NCBI GenBank assembly: GCA_963795435.1
Contig: CAWCHV010000009.1
Coordinates: 186,001-250,000, forward strand
Length of the DNA stretch: 64,000 nt
Direction of reading: 5' to 3'
Origin: JAFKFI01 sp963795435
GTDB taxonomy: Bacteria > Pseudomonadota > Alphaproteobacteria > Acetobacterales > Acetobacteraceae
Positions within the stretch are counted from its first letter, which is position 1. Every line of letters starts with the position of its first letter. The position numbers and the translations under genes are program-made. The notes below the pieces were generated by a model. The model was not told the DNA's origin. It did no database searches and was given only the letters and a program-made list of their open reading frames with translations. This document shows, one piece after another, positions 51,394 to 59,296 of the stretch.

Positions 51394-52137
51394 TCAAAAT
51401 TTTTCGGCGAACGGCCGGACCTCGGTTTCCAGGGTCCAGGCACTGCGATGCTGGCGGTGGATCCGATAGTAGGTATCCGCGATCGCGCTTGGCGCAAGCA
51501 GGCTGTCCTCGGCTACCGTCGCACCTGATGCCGCATAGCGTCGGCGGATCTCCGGCATGTCGATGCCGCCGTCGATGACAACGGAAGCGACGTGGATGCC
51601 CTGTGGCCCAAATTCCCGCGCCATGCTCTGGGCGATTGCCCGCGTGCCGAACTTGGCCGCCGCGAATGCTGCGAATTGTGGGCCGCCGCGGATCGAGGCG
51701 GTCGCACCGGTGAAGATCACCGTGCCTTGCTTGTGCGGCAGCATGTGGCGCACAGCCTCGCGGCCAAACACGAAGGCGCCAAAGCAGGCGAGCCGCCATA
51801 CCTTCTCGAACGTGCTGCCGGCGGTCTCCAACAGCGGCTTGCGATACTGTGCCCCCGCATTGTAGATCGCCACGTCAATGCGGCCGAGGTTCTCGGCCAC
51901 GTCGCGAAACAGGGCGACCACCTGCTCCTCGTCGCGCAGATCGACCGCACGTCCGGAGGCGGCTCCGCCCTGGTCCGCTATTTTTCGCTCGAAGAGGCAC
52001 AACCGCTCTGCCGAGCGGGCGAGCATGATCACCTTGTGCCCCTCCGCGGCGAAGCGTTGCGCGACAGCGAACCCGAGGCCTTCCCCGACACCGCCGACGA
52101 CGGCGACGCCGGGCGAAATCTCCCGATGCTCGGACAT
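51394..52137 (-). CDS. SDR-family oxidoreductase, Phe at catalytic Tyr (paralogue 2)
   Basis: A 247-aa protein from MSEHREISPGVAVVGGVGEG, with GFAVAQRFAAEGHKVIMLAR, AIYNAGAQYRKPLLETA, VIFTGATASIRGGPQFAAFA and AAKFGTRAIAQSMAREFG. The YxxxK site is FAAAK. The ending TLETEVRPFAEKF matches paralogues 1 and 3. It is the first gene of the minus-strand operon SDR-GST-CaiB. The start ATG is placed at 52137 by family length; the operator-like palindrome is 39 bp upstream. Confidence 0.88.
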   Translation of the reverse strand: MSEHREISPGVAVVGGVGEGLGFAVAQRFAAEGHKVIMLARSAERLCLFERKIADQGGAASGRAVDLRDEEQVVALFRDVAENLGRIDVAIYNAGAQYRKPLLETAGSTFEKVWRLACFGAFVFGREAVRHMLPHKQGTVIFTGATASIRGGPQFAAFAAAKFGTRAIAQSMAREFGPQGIHVASVVIDGGIDMPEIRRRYAASGATVAEDSLLAPSAIADTYYRIHRQHRSAWTLETEVRPFAEKF

Positions 52138-52176
52138 CACGTCTCCTTTCAACGGAGCCTGCTTGCGCAAATCGTC

Positions 52177-52193
52177 GGTTCCGTTATAGAACC
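52177..52193. promoter_or_regulatory. Candidate operator, perfect GGTTC-N7-GAACC
   Basis: GGTTC-CGTTATA-GAACC is the most symmetric of the four sites. It lies 39 bp upstream of the SDR start (minus strand) and 111 bp upstream of the plus-strand chimeric gene, so it may control both. Confidence 0.55.
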
Positions 52194-52304
52194 TTCTGGC
52201 ACGGGCCCGAGGCATCGTCAAGCCGGTTAGCGGCATCCTTACGATGCGGTCAGCGGTGAAGCGATCCCTGTGCATTGTGCATCCCATTGCGAGAGGAGTT
52301 ACCG

Positions 52305-53455
52305 ATGGAACGCGACTTGGTGGAGCGTGAGGAGCGCGGCCCGGTTTCCGTCCTCACGATGGTGGCATGTCCGGCTACTACGCGCAGCAGAACGCCGGAA
52401 AACGCAACGTCAGCATCGATCTCAACGTGCCGGGTGCGCGCGACCTCGCGCTGCGGCTCTGCGACACGGCCGACGTCGTGGTCGAGAATTTTCGCGCGGG
52501 CACGCTTGGCTTCTTCGGCCTCGACTATGAAACCCTCGCCGCCCGCAACCGGCGCCTGATCTACGCTTCCGTCACCGGCTACGGGCAGGGCGGACCGTGG
52601 CGGGGCCGGATGGCCTACGCGCCGACGGTGCAGGCCGAGGCGGGCTACACTGCCCATAGCCTGCGTCACTACGGCGAGACGCTGACCGAGCAGCGCACCG
52701 ACAGTCTCTCGCACGCCGATGTCTATTCCGGCTTCCAGGCAGCGGTCGCGATCCTCGCCGCGCTGCACCGCCGTTCGATCACCGGCGTCGGCCAGTATAT
52801 CGACGTCGCGATGGCCGCGACCTTGATGGCCGTGAACGAGCAGGCGCATGTCGATCTCAACGACCACGATCTCGGTGCGGAACCGGCAATTCTCGGCGCA
52901 ACCGATTGCCCGTTTTTCACTGGGCCCGGGGGCGAGCGATTCACGGTGGCGACGAGCATGGTCGGCTCCCGCACGTTTCCCTCGTATCTGCGGGCGATGC
53001 GGCGGGCCGACCTCGCGGACGATCCGCGCTTTGCGACCGCGACGGCACGCAGGGCGAATCTCGCCGCGCTGAACGACATCGTGCAGACCTGGATCCTGAC
53101 CTTCTCCGACATTGGCGCGCTGGATGCCCAGTTCGACGAAGCCAAGATCGCGATGGGCGAAGTGCGCTCGCTGCGCGCGCTCTCTGAGACCGAATGGGCA
53201 GCGTATTGGGGAGCGGTTCAGCACGTCACCGACCGCCACGGCGGAACCTATCGTCTGCCGGGGCGCCCGTGGCGGTTCTCTCGCGATCGGCTCGAGCCGA
53301 TCGGCGATCCCGCGTTCCAGGGCGAGCACAACCATGCGGTCTTCAGTGAGCTCGGCCTGAGTGAAGGCGAGATCGCGCGCTTCACCGCATCCGGCGCACT
53401 CGTAGGCACCTCGCTCCCGAGGCCCGCGCGGCCCACGGAACCCGCAACCGCCTAG
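52305..53455 (+). pseudogene. Deletion chimera: enoyl-CoA hydratase start joined to CaiB/BaiF CoA-transferase body
   Basis: ATG 52305 has a good ribosome-binding site (GAGAGGAG) and opens MERDLVEREERGPVSVLTM, the usual beginning of an enoyl-CoA hydratase. About 20 codons later (52355-52366) the sequence changes, out of frame, to a CaiB/BaiF transferase that lacks its first ~60 residues: GMSGYYAQQNAGKRNVSIDL, ADVVVENFRAGTLGFFGLDY, SVTGYGQGGPWRGRMAYAP and on to a normal C-terminus at 53455. Internal ATG 52367 keeps 362 aa open, but without the N-terminal CoA-binding part it is unlikely to work. Confidence 0.82.
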
Positions 53456-53456
53456 G

Positions 53457-53540
53457 CTAGAAACCGCACGCCAATGCGACCGCGAGCTCGCCCGGCGCCA
53501 TCGAATAATCGGTGAAAAACATCCCCGCCCCGAAATCCAT
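53457..53540 (-). pseudogene. LLM-class (luciferase-like) oxidoreductase, first 25 codons
   Basis: ATG 53540 gives MDFGAGMFFTDYSMAPGELA VALACGF and stop. The opening is the beta-1/alpha-1 of LLM-class flavin- or F420-dependent monooxygenases (pattern M-x-F-G-x-x-x-F-x-TDYS-x-x-P-x-ELA-x-A-x-E-x-x-G-F). It is cut at the 3' end of the CaiB-like gene, which is one more rearrangement edge in this cluster. Confidence 0.6.
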
Positions 53541-53612
53541 CCCTGTCTCCGCTATGTAGGTTCGCAACCTGCGACGTGACGGATGCCGAGCCCGTCATGC
53601 TTTCGCCTCGCC

Positions 53613-54320
53613 TTACCAGGTCTCGCCGTACGGGCGGAGCTCGACGTTGAACGACCAGGCGCTGCGCTCCTGGTGCGCGACGTGCCAGAGTTCCTCCGCG
53701 ATCGCGGCGGGCTTGATGAAGAAGTCGTCCGGCTTCTCCTTGTGGCGCTCGCGCGCCCAGGGAACGTCGATCACGGCGTCGATCACCAGATAGGCGACAT
53801 GCACGCCCTTGGGGCCAAGCTCGCGCGCCATCGCCTCGGCGAGGATGCGCTGAGCCGCCTTGGTCGGCGCAAAGCCGGCGAAGCGCGGGCGCCCGCGCAG
53901 CGCGGAGGTGTTGCCCGTCACCAGGATCGCGCCACGCGCCGCCGCTACCATGGCCGGCGCGACGCGGCGGGCGAGATAGAGCAGGCCCATCGTGTTGACC
54001 TGGAAATTGTCATTGAGCACGTGCGGCTCGATCTCCAGGAACGAGCCCCACGCGCCGCCGACGGCATTGTGGATGAGCGCGGTGGGCGGGCCGAGCTCAC
54101 GCTCCACCGCATCGAGGGCGCGCTCGACCTGCGCCGGATCGGACACATCGCAACGAAAGCCCCTGGCTTCGGGCAGCTCGCGCTCGAGCTCGGCAAGCCG
54201 GCTTTCATTGCGCGCCAGCATCGCCACGCGGTAGCCGCCGCGGGCGAAGCGCCGGGCCAGCGCCGAGCCGGTCCCCGGGCCGACGCCGGTGATGACGCAA
54301 ACCTGTTGCTGCTGTGACAT
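53613..54320 (-). CDS. SDR-family oxidoreductase, Phe at catalytic Tyr (paralogue 3)
   Basis: A 235-aa protein: QQQVCVITGVGPGTGSALAR RFARGGYRV (nucleotide site TGxxxGxG), ALIHNAVGGAWGSFLEIEP, AILVTGNTSALRGRPRFAGF and APTKAAQRILAEAMAREL. The YxxxK motif is FAPTK, again with Phe, and the C-terminus is NVELRPYGETW. It follows the DsbA-like isomerase by 11 bp on the minus strand, mirroring the SDR-isomerase pair at 46 kb but in the reverse gene order. Confidence 0.88.
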   Translation of the reverse strand: MSQQQQVCVITGVGPGTGSALARRFARGGYRVAMLARNESRLAELERELPEARGFRCDVSDPAQVERALDAVERELGPPTALIHNAVGGAWGSFLEIEPHVLNDNFQVNTMGLLYLARRVAPAMVAAARGAILVTGNTSALRGRPRFAGFAPTKAAQRILAEAMARELGPKGVHVAYLVIDAVIDVPWARERHKEKPDDFFIKPAAIAEELWHVAHQERSAWSFNVELRPYGETW

Positions 54321-54331
54321 CGTGCCCTCGC

Positions 54332-54925
54332 CTATGCGGTTTGTTGGAGCGTGGCAGCAACGAAATCGAGCCGGTCGTTGCCGAAGAACATCTGATCCCC
54401 GACAAAGAAAGTGGGGGACCCGAACACGCCTCGCTCGGCGGCTTCCCGCGTGGCGCTCTCGAGCTTCCGGTCGTATTCCGGCGTCGCCGATCGTTCGATC
54501 ACGCGCGCGCCGTCGAGCCCGGCGTCGTCGAGCAGGGCGGCGAGCGTCGCGGGCTCGGCCAGATTCGCCTCCCCTGCCCACAGGGCGCGAAAGATCGCGA
54601 GCACCGCGGCCTCGCCCCGGCCTTGCCCGATCGCGACCAGCGCCGCGCGGCGCAGCGCGTCCTGGTCGAAGGCGCGCATATGCGGATTGCGATGGTACGG
54701 CACGCCGTAGCGTGCTGCCCAGCGTGCGATGTCGATGCGGGCATAGTTGTTCTTGTTCTGGCACTCGACCGTCGTCGGCCGGTTGCCGACGAGTTTCATC
54801 AACTCCAGCATCCGGAAGGGCTTGTAGACGATCTCCGCCGCCGCACGCAGGGTGGCGAACTGAGTCGTGGCCAGATAGCTGTAGGGGCTGACGAAGTCGA
54901 AGTAGAATTCTATCCGTCTGGGCAT
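54332..54925 (-). CDS. 2-hydroxychromene-2-carboxylate isomerase-like protein, paralogue
   Basis: A 197-aa DsbA-fold protein: IEFYFDFVSPYSYLATTQFA (GSH-activating Ser), AARYGVPYHRNPHMRAFDQD and a C-terminal VFGSPTFFVGDQMFFGNDRL. Close in plan to the protein at 46722-47348. It is downstream of the truncated GST and upstream of the SDR. CAAAGGTGCCTC before the ATG contains a weak AAAGG ribosome-binding site. Confidence 0.9.
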   Translation of the reverse strand: MPRRIEFYFDFVSPYSYLATTQFATLRAAAEIVYKPFRMLELMKLVGNRPTTVECQNKNNYARIDIARWAARYGVPYHRNPHMRAFDQDALRRAALVAIGQGRGEAAVLAIFRALWAGEANLAEPATLAALLDDAGLDGARVIERSATPEYDRKLESATREAAERGVFGSPTFFVGDQMFFGNDRLDFVAATLQQTA

Positions 54926-55009
54926 GAGGCACCTTTGGTGCGGCGGGTCGCGGTTAGGGGATGTCTGTTCTGGTTTCGTCGGCTCTTGCTGTTCCAGCTT
55001 GGCGAGATA

Positions 55010-55263
55010 TGGCGCGCGTCGAGGAACGCCGCGGTTTTGAACAAGGTCCCGGTGAAGCCGGTACGGCCGCGGACCCGCGCGGCCTCCGCCTCTGCCCACT
55101 CCTCGCCGGACAACGGCCGCGCATCGAAATCCCAGAGCCAGTCGCCAAGCTCCGCAGCCTTCGCGCCCCGGATGTCGACCGCCGCGCCGGTCAGCCGCGC
55201 GGCGATGGTGGCCTTCCAGATCCGCGGATTGGGCAGATAGGAGAAGATCCTGAGCTGGCTCAC
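55010..55263 (-). pseudogene. Glutathione S-transferase, N-terminal fragment
   Basis: GTG at 55263 opens SQLRIFSYLPNPRIWKATIA, continuing through ELGDWLWDFDARPLSGEEWA and GRTGFTGTLFKTAAFLDARH. This is the thioredoxin-like domain of a GST (the KATIAAR region corresponds to helix 1). After about residue 85 the frame becomes nondescript and runs over the isomerase start; the GSH-binding ES motif and C-terminal helices are lost. A 3' deletion brought the isomerase close to the promoter. Confidence 0.65.
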
Positions 55264-55307
55264 CGGGTTGGCTCCTCCAGGGGTCCTGGGGTCTCAGCCC
55301 GCCATTG

Positions 55308-55324
55308 GGTTCCTCTTTAGAACT
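55308..55324. promoter_or_regulatory. Candidate operator upstream of the GST'-isomerase-SDR genes
   Basis: GGTTC-CTCTTTA-GAACT, same arms and 7-bp spacing as the sites at 45925 and 52177, 44 bp upstream of the truncated GST start on the minus strand. Confidence 0.5.
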
Positions 55325-55463
55325 CATGTCAAGGGGCAGCCGCTGCGCGCGCCTGTCCGCGATGTGATGACCACGGCTGACGCCCCAGAGGTGCTGGGTT
55401 TCGCCCCGACGAGTTCGACGGGTAGGGGGACGATTTCGCCGGCAGCGGTTCAAGCTCAAATGA

Positions 55464-56273
55464 TCATGCTTTGGCTCCGGACACTCCCCCGTCAGCCCTC
55501 CAGACAAACAGCATGATCGCCGCTACGAAGCACAGGATCTTCGAAATGACGTTCAACGCGAGTGGCAGCGGTTCCGCGGGAAAGGCGAACCCGAACGCAG
55601 CCCAGACGGCGAACACCACGAACATCCCTGCCACCGCGTAACAGGCGTACGCGGTCACCCGCACCGAAGGCAGCAACATCAGCAGCGATATCGTTGATAA
55701 CTCGACCAGGAACAACGGCAGGAAGAAGAGCTGCCGATACAGCATAGGACGGGCCGGGATCGGCGGATTGGTCCGCGCCATGACGATCAGATCGAAGGGA
55801 AGTTCGAAGATCATCGGCGCGGCGGCGGTGCCGATGACGGCGCTGGCCAGCGCGATCTTCCAGCCCCAACGCCACGTCAGGTAAAGAATCACGAGGAAAG
55901 TCACCGGCGCATCGACGAACGTGCCCACGCGCACGCGGGCCGCGGCGAAGCTTGGATAGGCCTGTTTCACTTGCAGTCCATAGACGAACGTGGCGACAAG
56001 CATGTTGTAGATCGCCAACAGCCAGATCGCGATCATGAAAGCGGCGACGACACCTCCTGGCGGCGTGACCCTGAGAGGGGTGCGTAGCCGTCTGCCGGCA
56101 TAGGCAAATCCGCCGGCCACCGCGAGCAGGACAATCGCCAGATAGATCGCCACGCCACCGCTATAGGGAACCCAGTGGGCGACCGCGTGCGGCGGCGGCG
56201 CGCCTCCTTGGGCCTGTGCAAGCTGGATAAGCGCATCGGCGCGCATTGAATCCTCAGATATCCCTGGCTTCAT
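55464..56273 (-). CDS. Polytopic membrane protein of unknown function
   Basis: About 269 aa with some seven hydrophobic helices (GGVAIYLAIVLLAVAGGFAY; FMIAIWLLAIYNMLVATFVY; LFFLPLFLVELSTISLLMLL; ISKILCFVAAIMLFVW). I start at ATG 56273 because GGAG lies eight bases before it; ATG at 56246 is also possible. No transport or enzyme motif recognised. It is at the edge of the catabolic cluster and probably has its own promoter. Confidence 0.65.
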   Translation of the reverse strand: MKPGISEDSMRADALIQLAQAQGGAPPPHAVAHWVPYSGGVAIYLAIVLLAVAGGFAYAGRRLRTPLRVTPPGGVVAAFMIAIWLLAIYNMLVATFVYGLQVKQAYPSFAAARVRVGTFVDAPVTFLVILYLTWRWGWKIALASAVIGTAAAPMIFELPFDLIVMARTNPPIPARPMLYRQLFFLPLFLVELSTISLLMLLPSVRVTAYACYAVAGMFVVFAVWAAFGFAFPAEPLPLALNVISKILCFVAAIMLFVWRADGGVSGAKA

Positions 56274-56484
56274 CGATCGAACTCCGATCGCACGACCACA
56301 CTCCATTCAAGCGTCAATAACCATGTCCGCGCCCCGGTGGGGATGTCACGCCGATCTCTCGGCCCGCGCCAGTGCCGCGATTCCACAATCGCCTACCCGA
56401 CGAAGAACCGTCGTCCCCCGATCTGTCACAAATATTCGCTCTTGAACCGTCGGCGCTCGGAGAACGACGATGTTCGGCCGAGAG

Positions 56485-56711
56485 GACACGATCCTCGCCT
56501 ACGCATCATCCAAGGCCGCCGTGACGATGCGGACAATCCAATACGCCAACGCCTTTCGGCGGAGCCCGGCACATGCCCACATCAAGATCACACTGCAACA
56601 CCTGGATACAGTGCAGTGCGAATGGTCTCAACAACTTCAGCGGCGACAGAACGGTCGACGAGGGTTCACGGATCGTGGTTCATCTCGCTACCCGTTCCAG
56701 ACGACGGACCT
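56485..56711 (+). pseudogene. SDR-family fragment with multiple frameshifts
   Basis: AYASSKAAVTMRTIQYANAF and RRSPAHAHIKI give the YxxxK helix (here with Tyr) of a classical SDR; further pieces continue in other frames as ATPGYSAVRM and NNFSGDRTVDEGSRIVVHLA. The nucleotide-binding half is missing. Three frames are needed over 220 bp, so this is an old pseudogene. Confidence 0.65.
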
Positions 56712-56770
56712 AGCGCATTGACGCATTCTGCCGATTTACAATCGGGCGGGCGTCGTGCGAATCTGCGCGC

Positions 56771-57030
56771 ATGGCACAGACGGCATGCGTGGTCCTGCGT
56801 GCGTCGGATAGCGAACGGCTGGCGGTGATTGCGTCGGATCGCAACCGCCGGCGCAAGCACGTGGAGCGGGCGCGCGTGGTGCTCGCGTCGGCGGCGGGCG
56901 GCCCGGTGCAACGGGTGGCGGCGCTGCTCGGGGTCAGCCGGCCGACGGTGTGGCGATGGCAGCAGCGCTTCGCCGAGCAAGGCGTGGATGGATTGCTGCG
57001 TGACAAGCGACGGCCCATAGCGCCGACGTG
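56771..57030 (+). pseudogene. IS630-type transposase, N-terminal helix-turn-helix fragment
   Basis: VVLRASDSERLAVIASDRNR, then ARVVLASAAGGPVQRVAALL and GVSRPTVWRWQQRFAEQGVD GLLRDKRR form the DNA-binding part of an IS630-family transposase distinct from the others in this window. It ends at about residue 85, and nothing of the DDE domain follows. 57031-57242 contains only the upstream region of the aldolase gene. Confidence 0.75.
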
Positions 57031-57242
57031 GGCGCGGGGACGCAGCACGGCTCGCTCAAGTCACCGGGGCGCATCGATCGTATCTGTCCTCGGAAAGTGT
57101 CGGGTCGGCCGGCCAAGCCTTCCTCGGTCGGCGGTCCAGTCGCCGAGATGTGGGATGACTGTCATGCCCTCTCCTGATCGCTCCGAAGGGCGTAAGCTGA
57201 ACCCGTTTCTCTGCAATTCGGTTCGAACGGAGGATAACGATC

Positions 57243-58139
57243 ATGGCCGACAGCCAGATGATGTCCCAGATGTCCGAAAAAGCCGGCTTTATAGCCGCGC
57301 TGGATCAAAGCGGCGGTTCGACACCCGGCGCCTTGCGCCTCTACGGCATCCCCGACAGCGCCTACAGAGACGACGCCGAGATGTTCAGGCTCATGCATGA
57401 GATGCGGGTGCGTATCATGACCGCGCCCTCCTTCACGGGCGCCAAGATCATCGGCGCTATCCTTTTCGAGGGCACCATGGACGGGTTGGCCCAGGGACAG
57501 CCCGTCGCGGCGTTCCTCTGGAACGAGCGCGGGGTCGTTCCCTTTCTGAAGGTCGACAAGGGGCTCGAGCCTGAAAAGGACGGTGTCAGGCTGATGAAGC
57601 CGATCCCGGGGCTCGACGCGCTGCTCGACCGGGCCGCGGGCCTTGGCATTTTCGGCACCAAGATGCGCTCCGTCATCAACCTGGCGTCGCCGTCCGGGAT
57701 CGCGGCGGTCGTGGCGCAGCAGTTTGACGTAGCCGCGCAGATCGCCAGGCACGGGCTCGTTCCGATCATTGAGCCGGAAGTGTCCATCAAGAGCCCGGAC
57801 AAGTCCGGGGCCGAGGCAGTTCTCCTCGCGGAGCTCACCAAACATGCCGACGCCTTGCCAGACGGGCGCCAGGTGATGCTCAAGTTGACCATCCCGGACG
57901 TTCCGGACCTCTATGCCCCGCTGATCGGCCACAAAGGCATCACCAGGGTTGTCGCGCTATCGGGTGGCTATACGCGTGACGATGCCTGCAAGCGTCTCGC
58001 CGCCAATCACGGCATGATCGCGAGCTTCTCGAGGGCCCTGACGGAAGGCCTGGTTAAATCGATGAGCGATTCGGAGTTCAATGCCGCCTTGGCGAAATCG
58101 ATCGACGAGATCTATCGAGCGTCGACTGAAAAGACTTGA
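57243..58139 (+). CDS. fda: Class I fructose-bisphosphate aldolase
   Basis: A 298-aa Schiff-base aldolase of the short bacterial class I type (Staphylococcus Fda-like), converting fructose-1,6-bisphosphate to DHAP and glyceraldehyde-3-phosphate. Visible hallmarks: AALDQSGGSTPGALRLYGI near the start, ERGVVPFLKVDKGLEPEKDG V, ARHGLVPIIEPEVSIKSPDK, QVMLKLTIPDVPDLYAPLIG (expected Schiff-base lysine region) and VVALSGGYTRDDAC. GGAGGATAACGATC before the ATG is a clear ribosome-binding site. The frame is intact and monocistronic. Confidence 0.93.
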   Translation: MADSQMMSQMSEKAGFIAALDQSGGSTPGALRLYGIPDSAYRDDAEMFRLMHEMRVRIMTAPSFTGAKIIGAILFEGTMDGLAQGQPVAAFLWNERGVVPFLKVDKGLEPEKDGVRLMKPIPGLDALLDRAAGLGIFGTKMRSVINLASPSGIAAVVAQQFDVAAQIARHGLVPIIEPEVSIKSPDKSGAEAVLLAELTKHADALPDGRQVMLKLTIPDVPDLYAPLIGHKGITRVVALSGGYTRDDACKRLAANHGMIASFSRALTEGLVKSMSDSEFNAALAKSIDEIYRASTEKT

Positions 58140-58392
58140 ACACTCCGTAACGGTCGGAAGTCGGATATGGTCGCGGGCGGCCGTCGCATCGGGGTCGCTC
58201 GGGTCCGAGGCATGCGCCAGCGGCGACCGCGATGCGATCAAGGTCGTCGCCAAGGATCTCCTGGACGCCCGCGACGGTCTCCATCAGGATTGGCTAGACT
58301 AAACTGCATGGCCAATGGTCTCTCTCTCAGCGGCCTACGATGTGATGTCCTGCCATGCATGGAACCCTTGTCGCCTCCGCCGAAGATTGAGA

Positions 58393-59124
58393 TCAGTCGC
58401 TGCAAGCGGGCGATTCGCGACATGCGGCGAGCTTGCCGACAGTCACGGGCGTGGGCTGCCAGCTCTCGGGAAACAGCCGTTCGAGACTGCGCACCTTCGG
58501 GATGTCGTAGATGGCGATGTATGGGGTGTTCGGGTGGAGCGTGAGGTAATCCTGATGGTACGCCTCGGCCGGATAGAACGGCCCCGCGGGATCGATGCGT
58601 GTGGCAATCGGACGGCCGAACACGTGCGCGGCCTCGAGTTGCGCCACGTAGGCGCGCGCTACCCGGTCCTGCTCGGGATTGCTCACGAATAGCTCGGAGC
58701 GATATTGCGTGCCTCGGTCCGGACCTTGTCGATCCACCTGCGTGGGATCCAGCGCGACCGAGAAGAAGATGCGCAACAACGTCCCGTAGCTGACGTGGGA
58801 GGGATCGAATGTCACACGGACTGCCTCGGCATGTCCGGTCCTGCCCGAACTCACCTGCTCGTAACTGGGATCCGAGACCCTACCGCCCGTGTAGCCGGAG
58901 ACCGCCCGCGTCACGCCCCTCACGTGCTGGAAGACGCCCTGCACACCCCAGAAGCAGCCGCCCGCGAACACGGCGGTTTGCTGGTCCGCGCCACTCGGCG
59001 TGACGTCCAGTGTCGGCTGCGGGAGGGTTCGGGCCATGTCGCCGGCGCGGGCCGCTTCGGACGGACCGGCCAGCGCCAGCGAGGCCAACGCGGCCCAGAG
59101 CAGGAATGTCTTACGTCGGGTCAT
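58393..59124 (-). CDS. msrA: Exported peptide-methionine (S)-S-oxide reductase
   Basis: A 243-aa MsrA with N-terminal signal peptide (MTRRKTFLLWAALASLALAG P). The catalytic motif is FAGGCFWGVQGVFQHVRGV; VSGYTGGRVSDPSYEQVSSG, GHAEAVRVTFDP, PDRGTQYRSELFV and YHQDYLTLHP are all conserved. It repairs oxidised methionine in envelope proteins; no resolving-Cys-rich tail typical of multidomain forms, but ACRESPACSD at the end offers two Cys. I chose ATG 59124, which gives the signal peptide; upstream in-frame residues are not leader-like. Confidence 0.94.
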   Translation of the reverse strand: MTRRKTFLLWAALASLALAGPSEAARAGDMARTLPQPTLDVTPSGADQQTAVFAGGCFWGVQGVFQHVRGVTRAVSGYTGGRVSDPSYEQVSSGRTGHAEAVRVTFDPSHVSYGTLLRIFFSVALDPTQVDRQGPDRGTQYRSELFVSNPEQDRVARAYVAQLEAAHVFGRPIATRIDPAGPFYPAEAYHQDYLTLHPNTPYIAIYDIPKVRSLERLFPESWQPTPVTVGKLAACRESPACSD

Positions 59125-59296
59125 GATCGATCTCCGGGTCACGCCTTGGTCTGTCAGGTGCCTCTTCGTCACACGTTCCTCGGTTCGATCCGGTAAGCTG
59201 GAGGTTACGTAGCGGACGCCAGGAACGCGGCGAACTGGTCCTTGCAGTCGGGATGCCAGCGCGACGGGACCTGATGCGGTATTACAATCGGGCCGG

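Noticed and set aside
53559..53575. Fifth copy of the GTTC-N7-GAAC operator before the LLM remnant
   Set aside because: Only the left arm GGTTC is present; the right arm is GCGAC, too far from GAACC.
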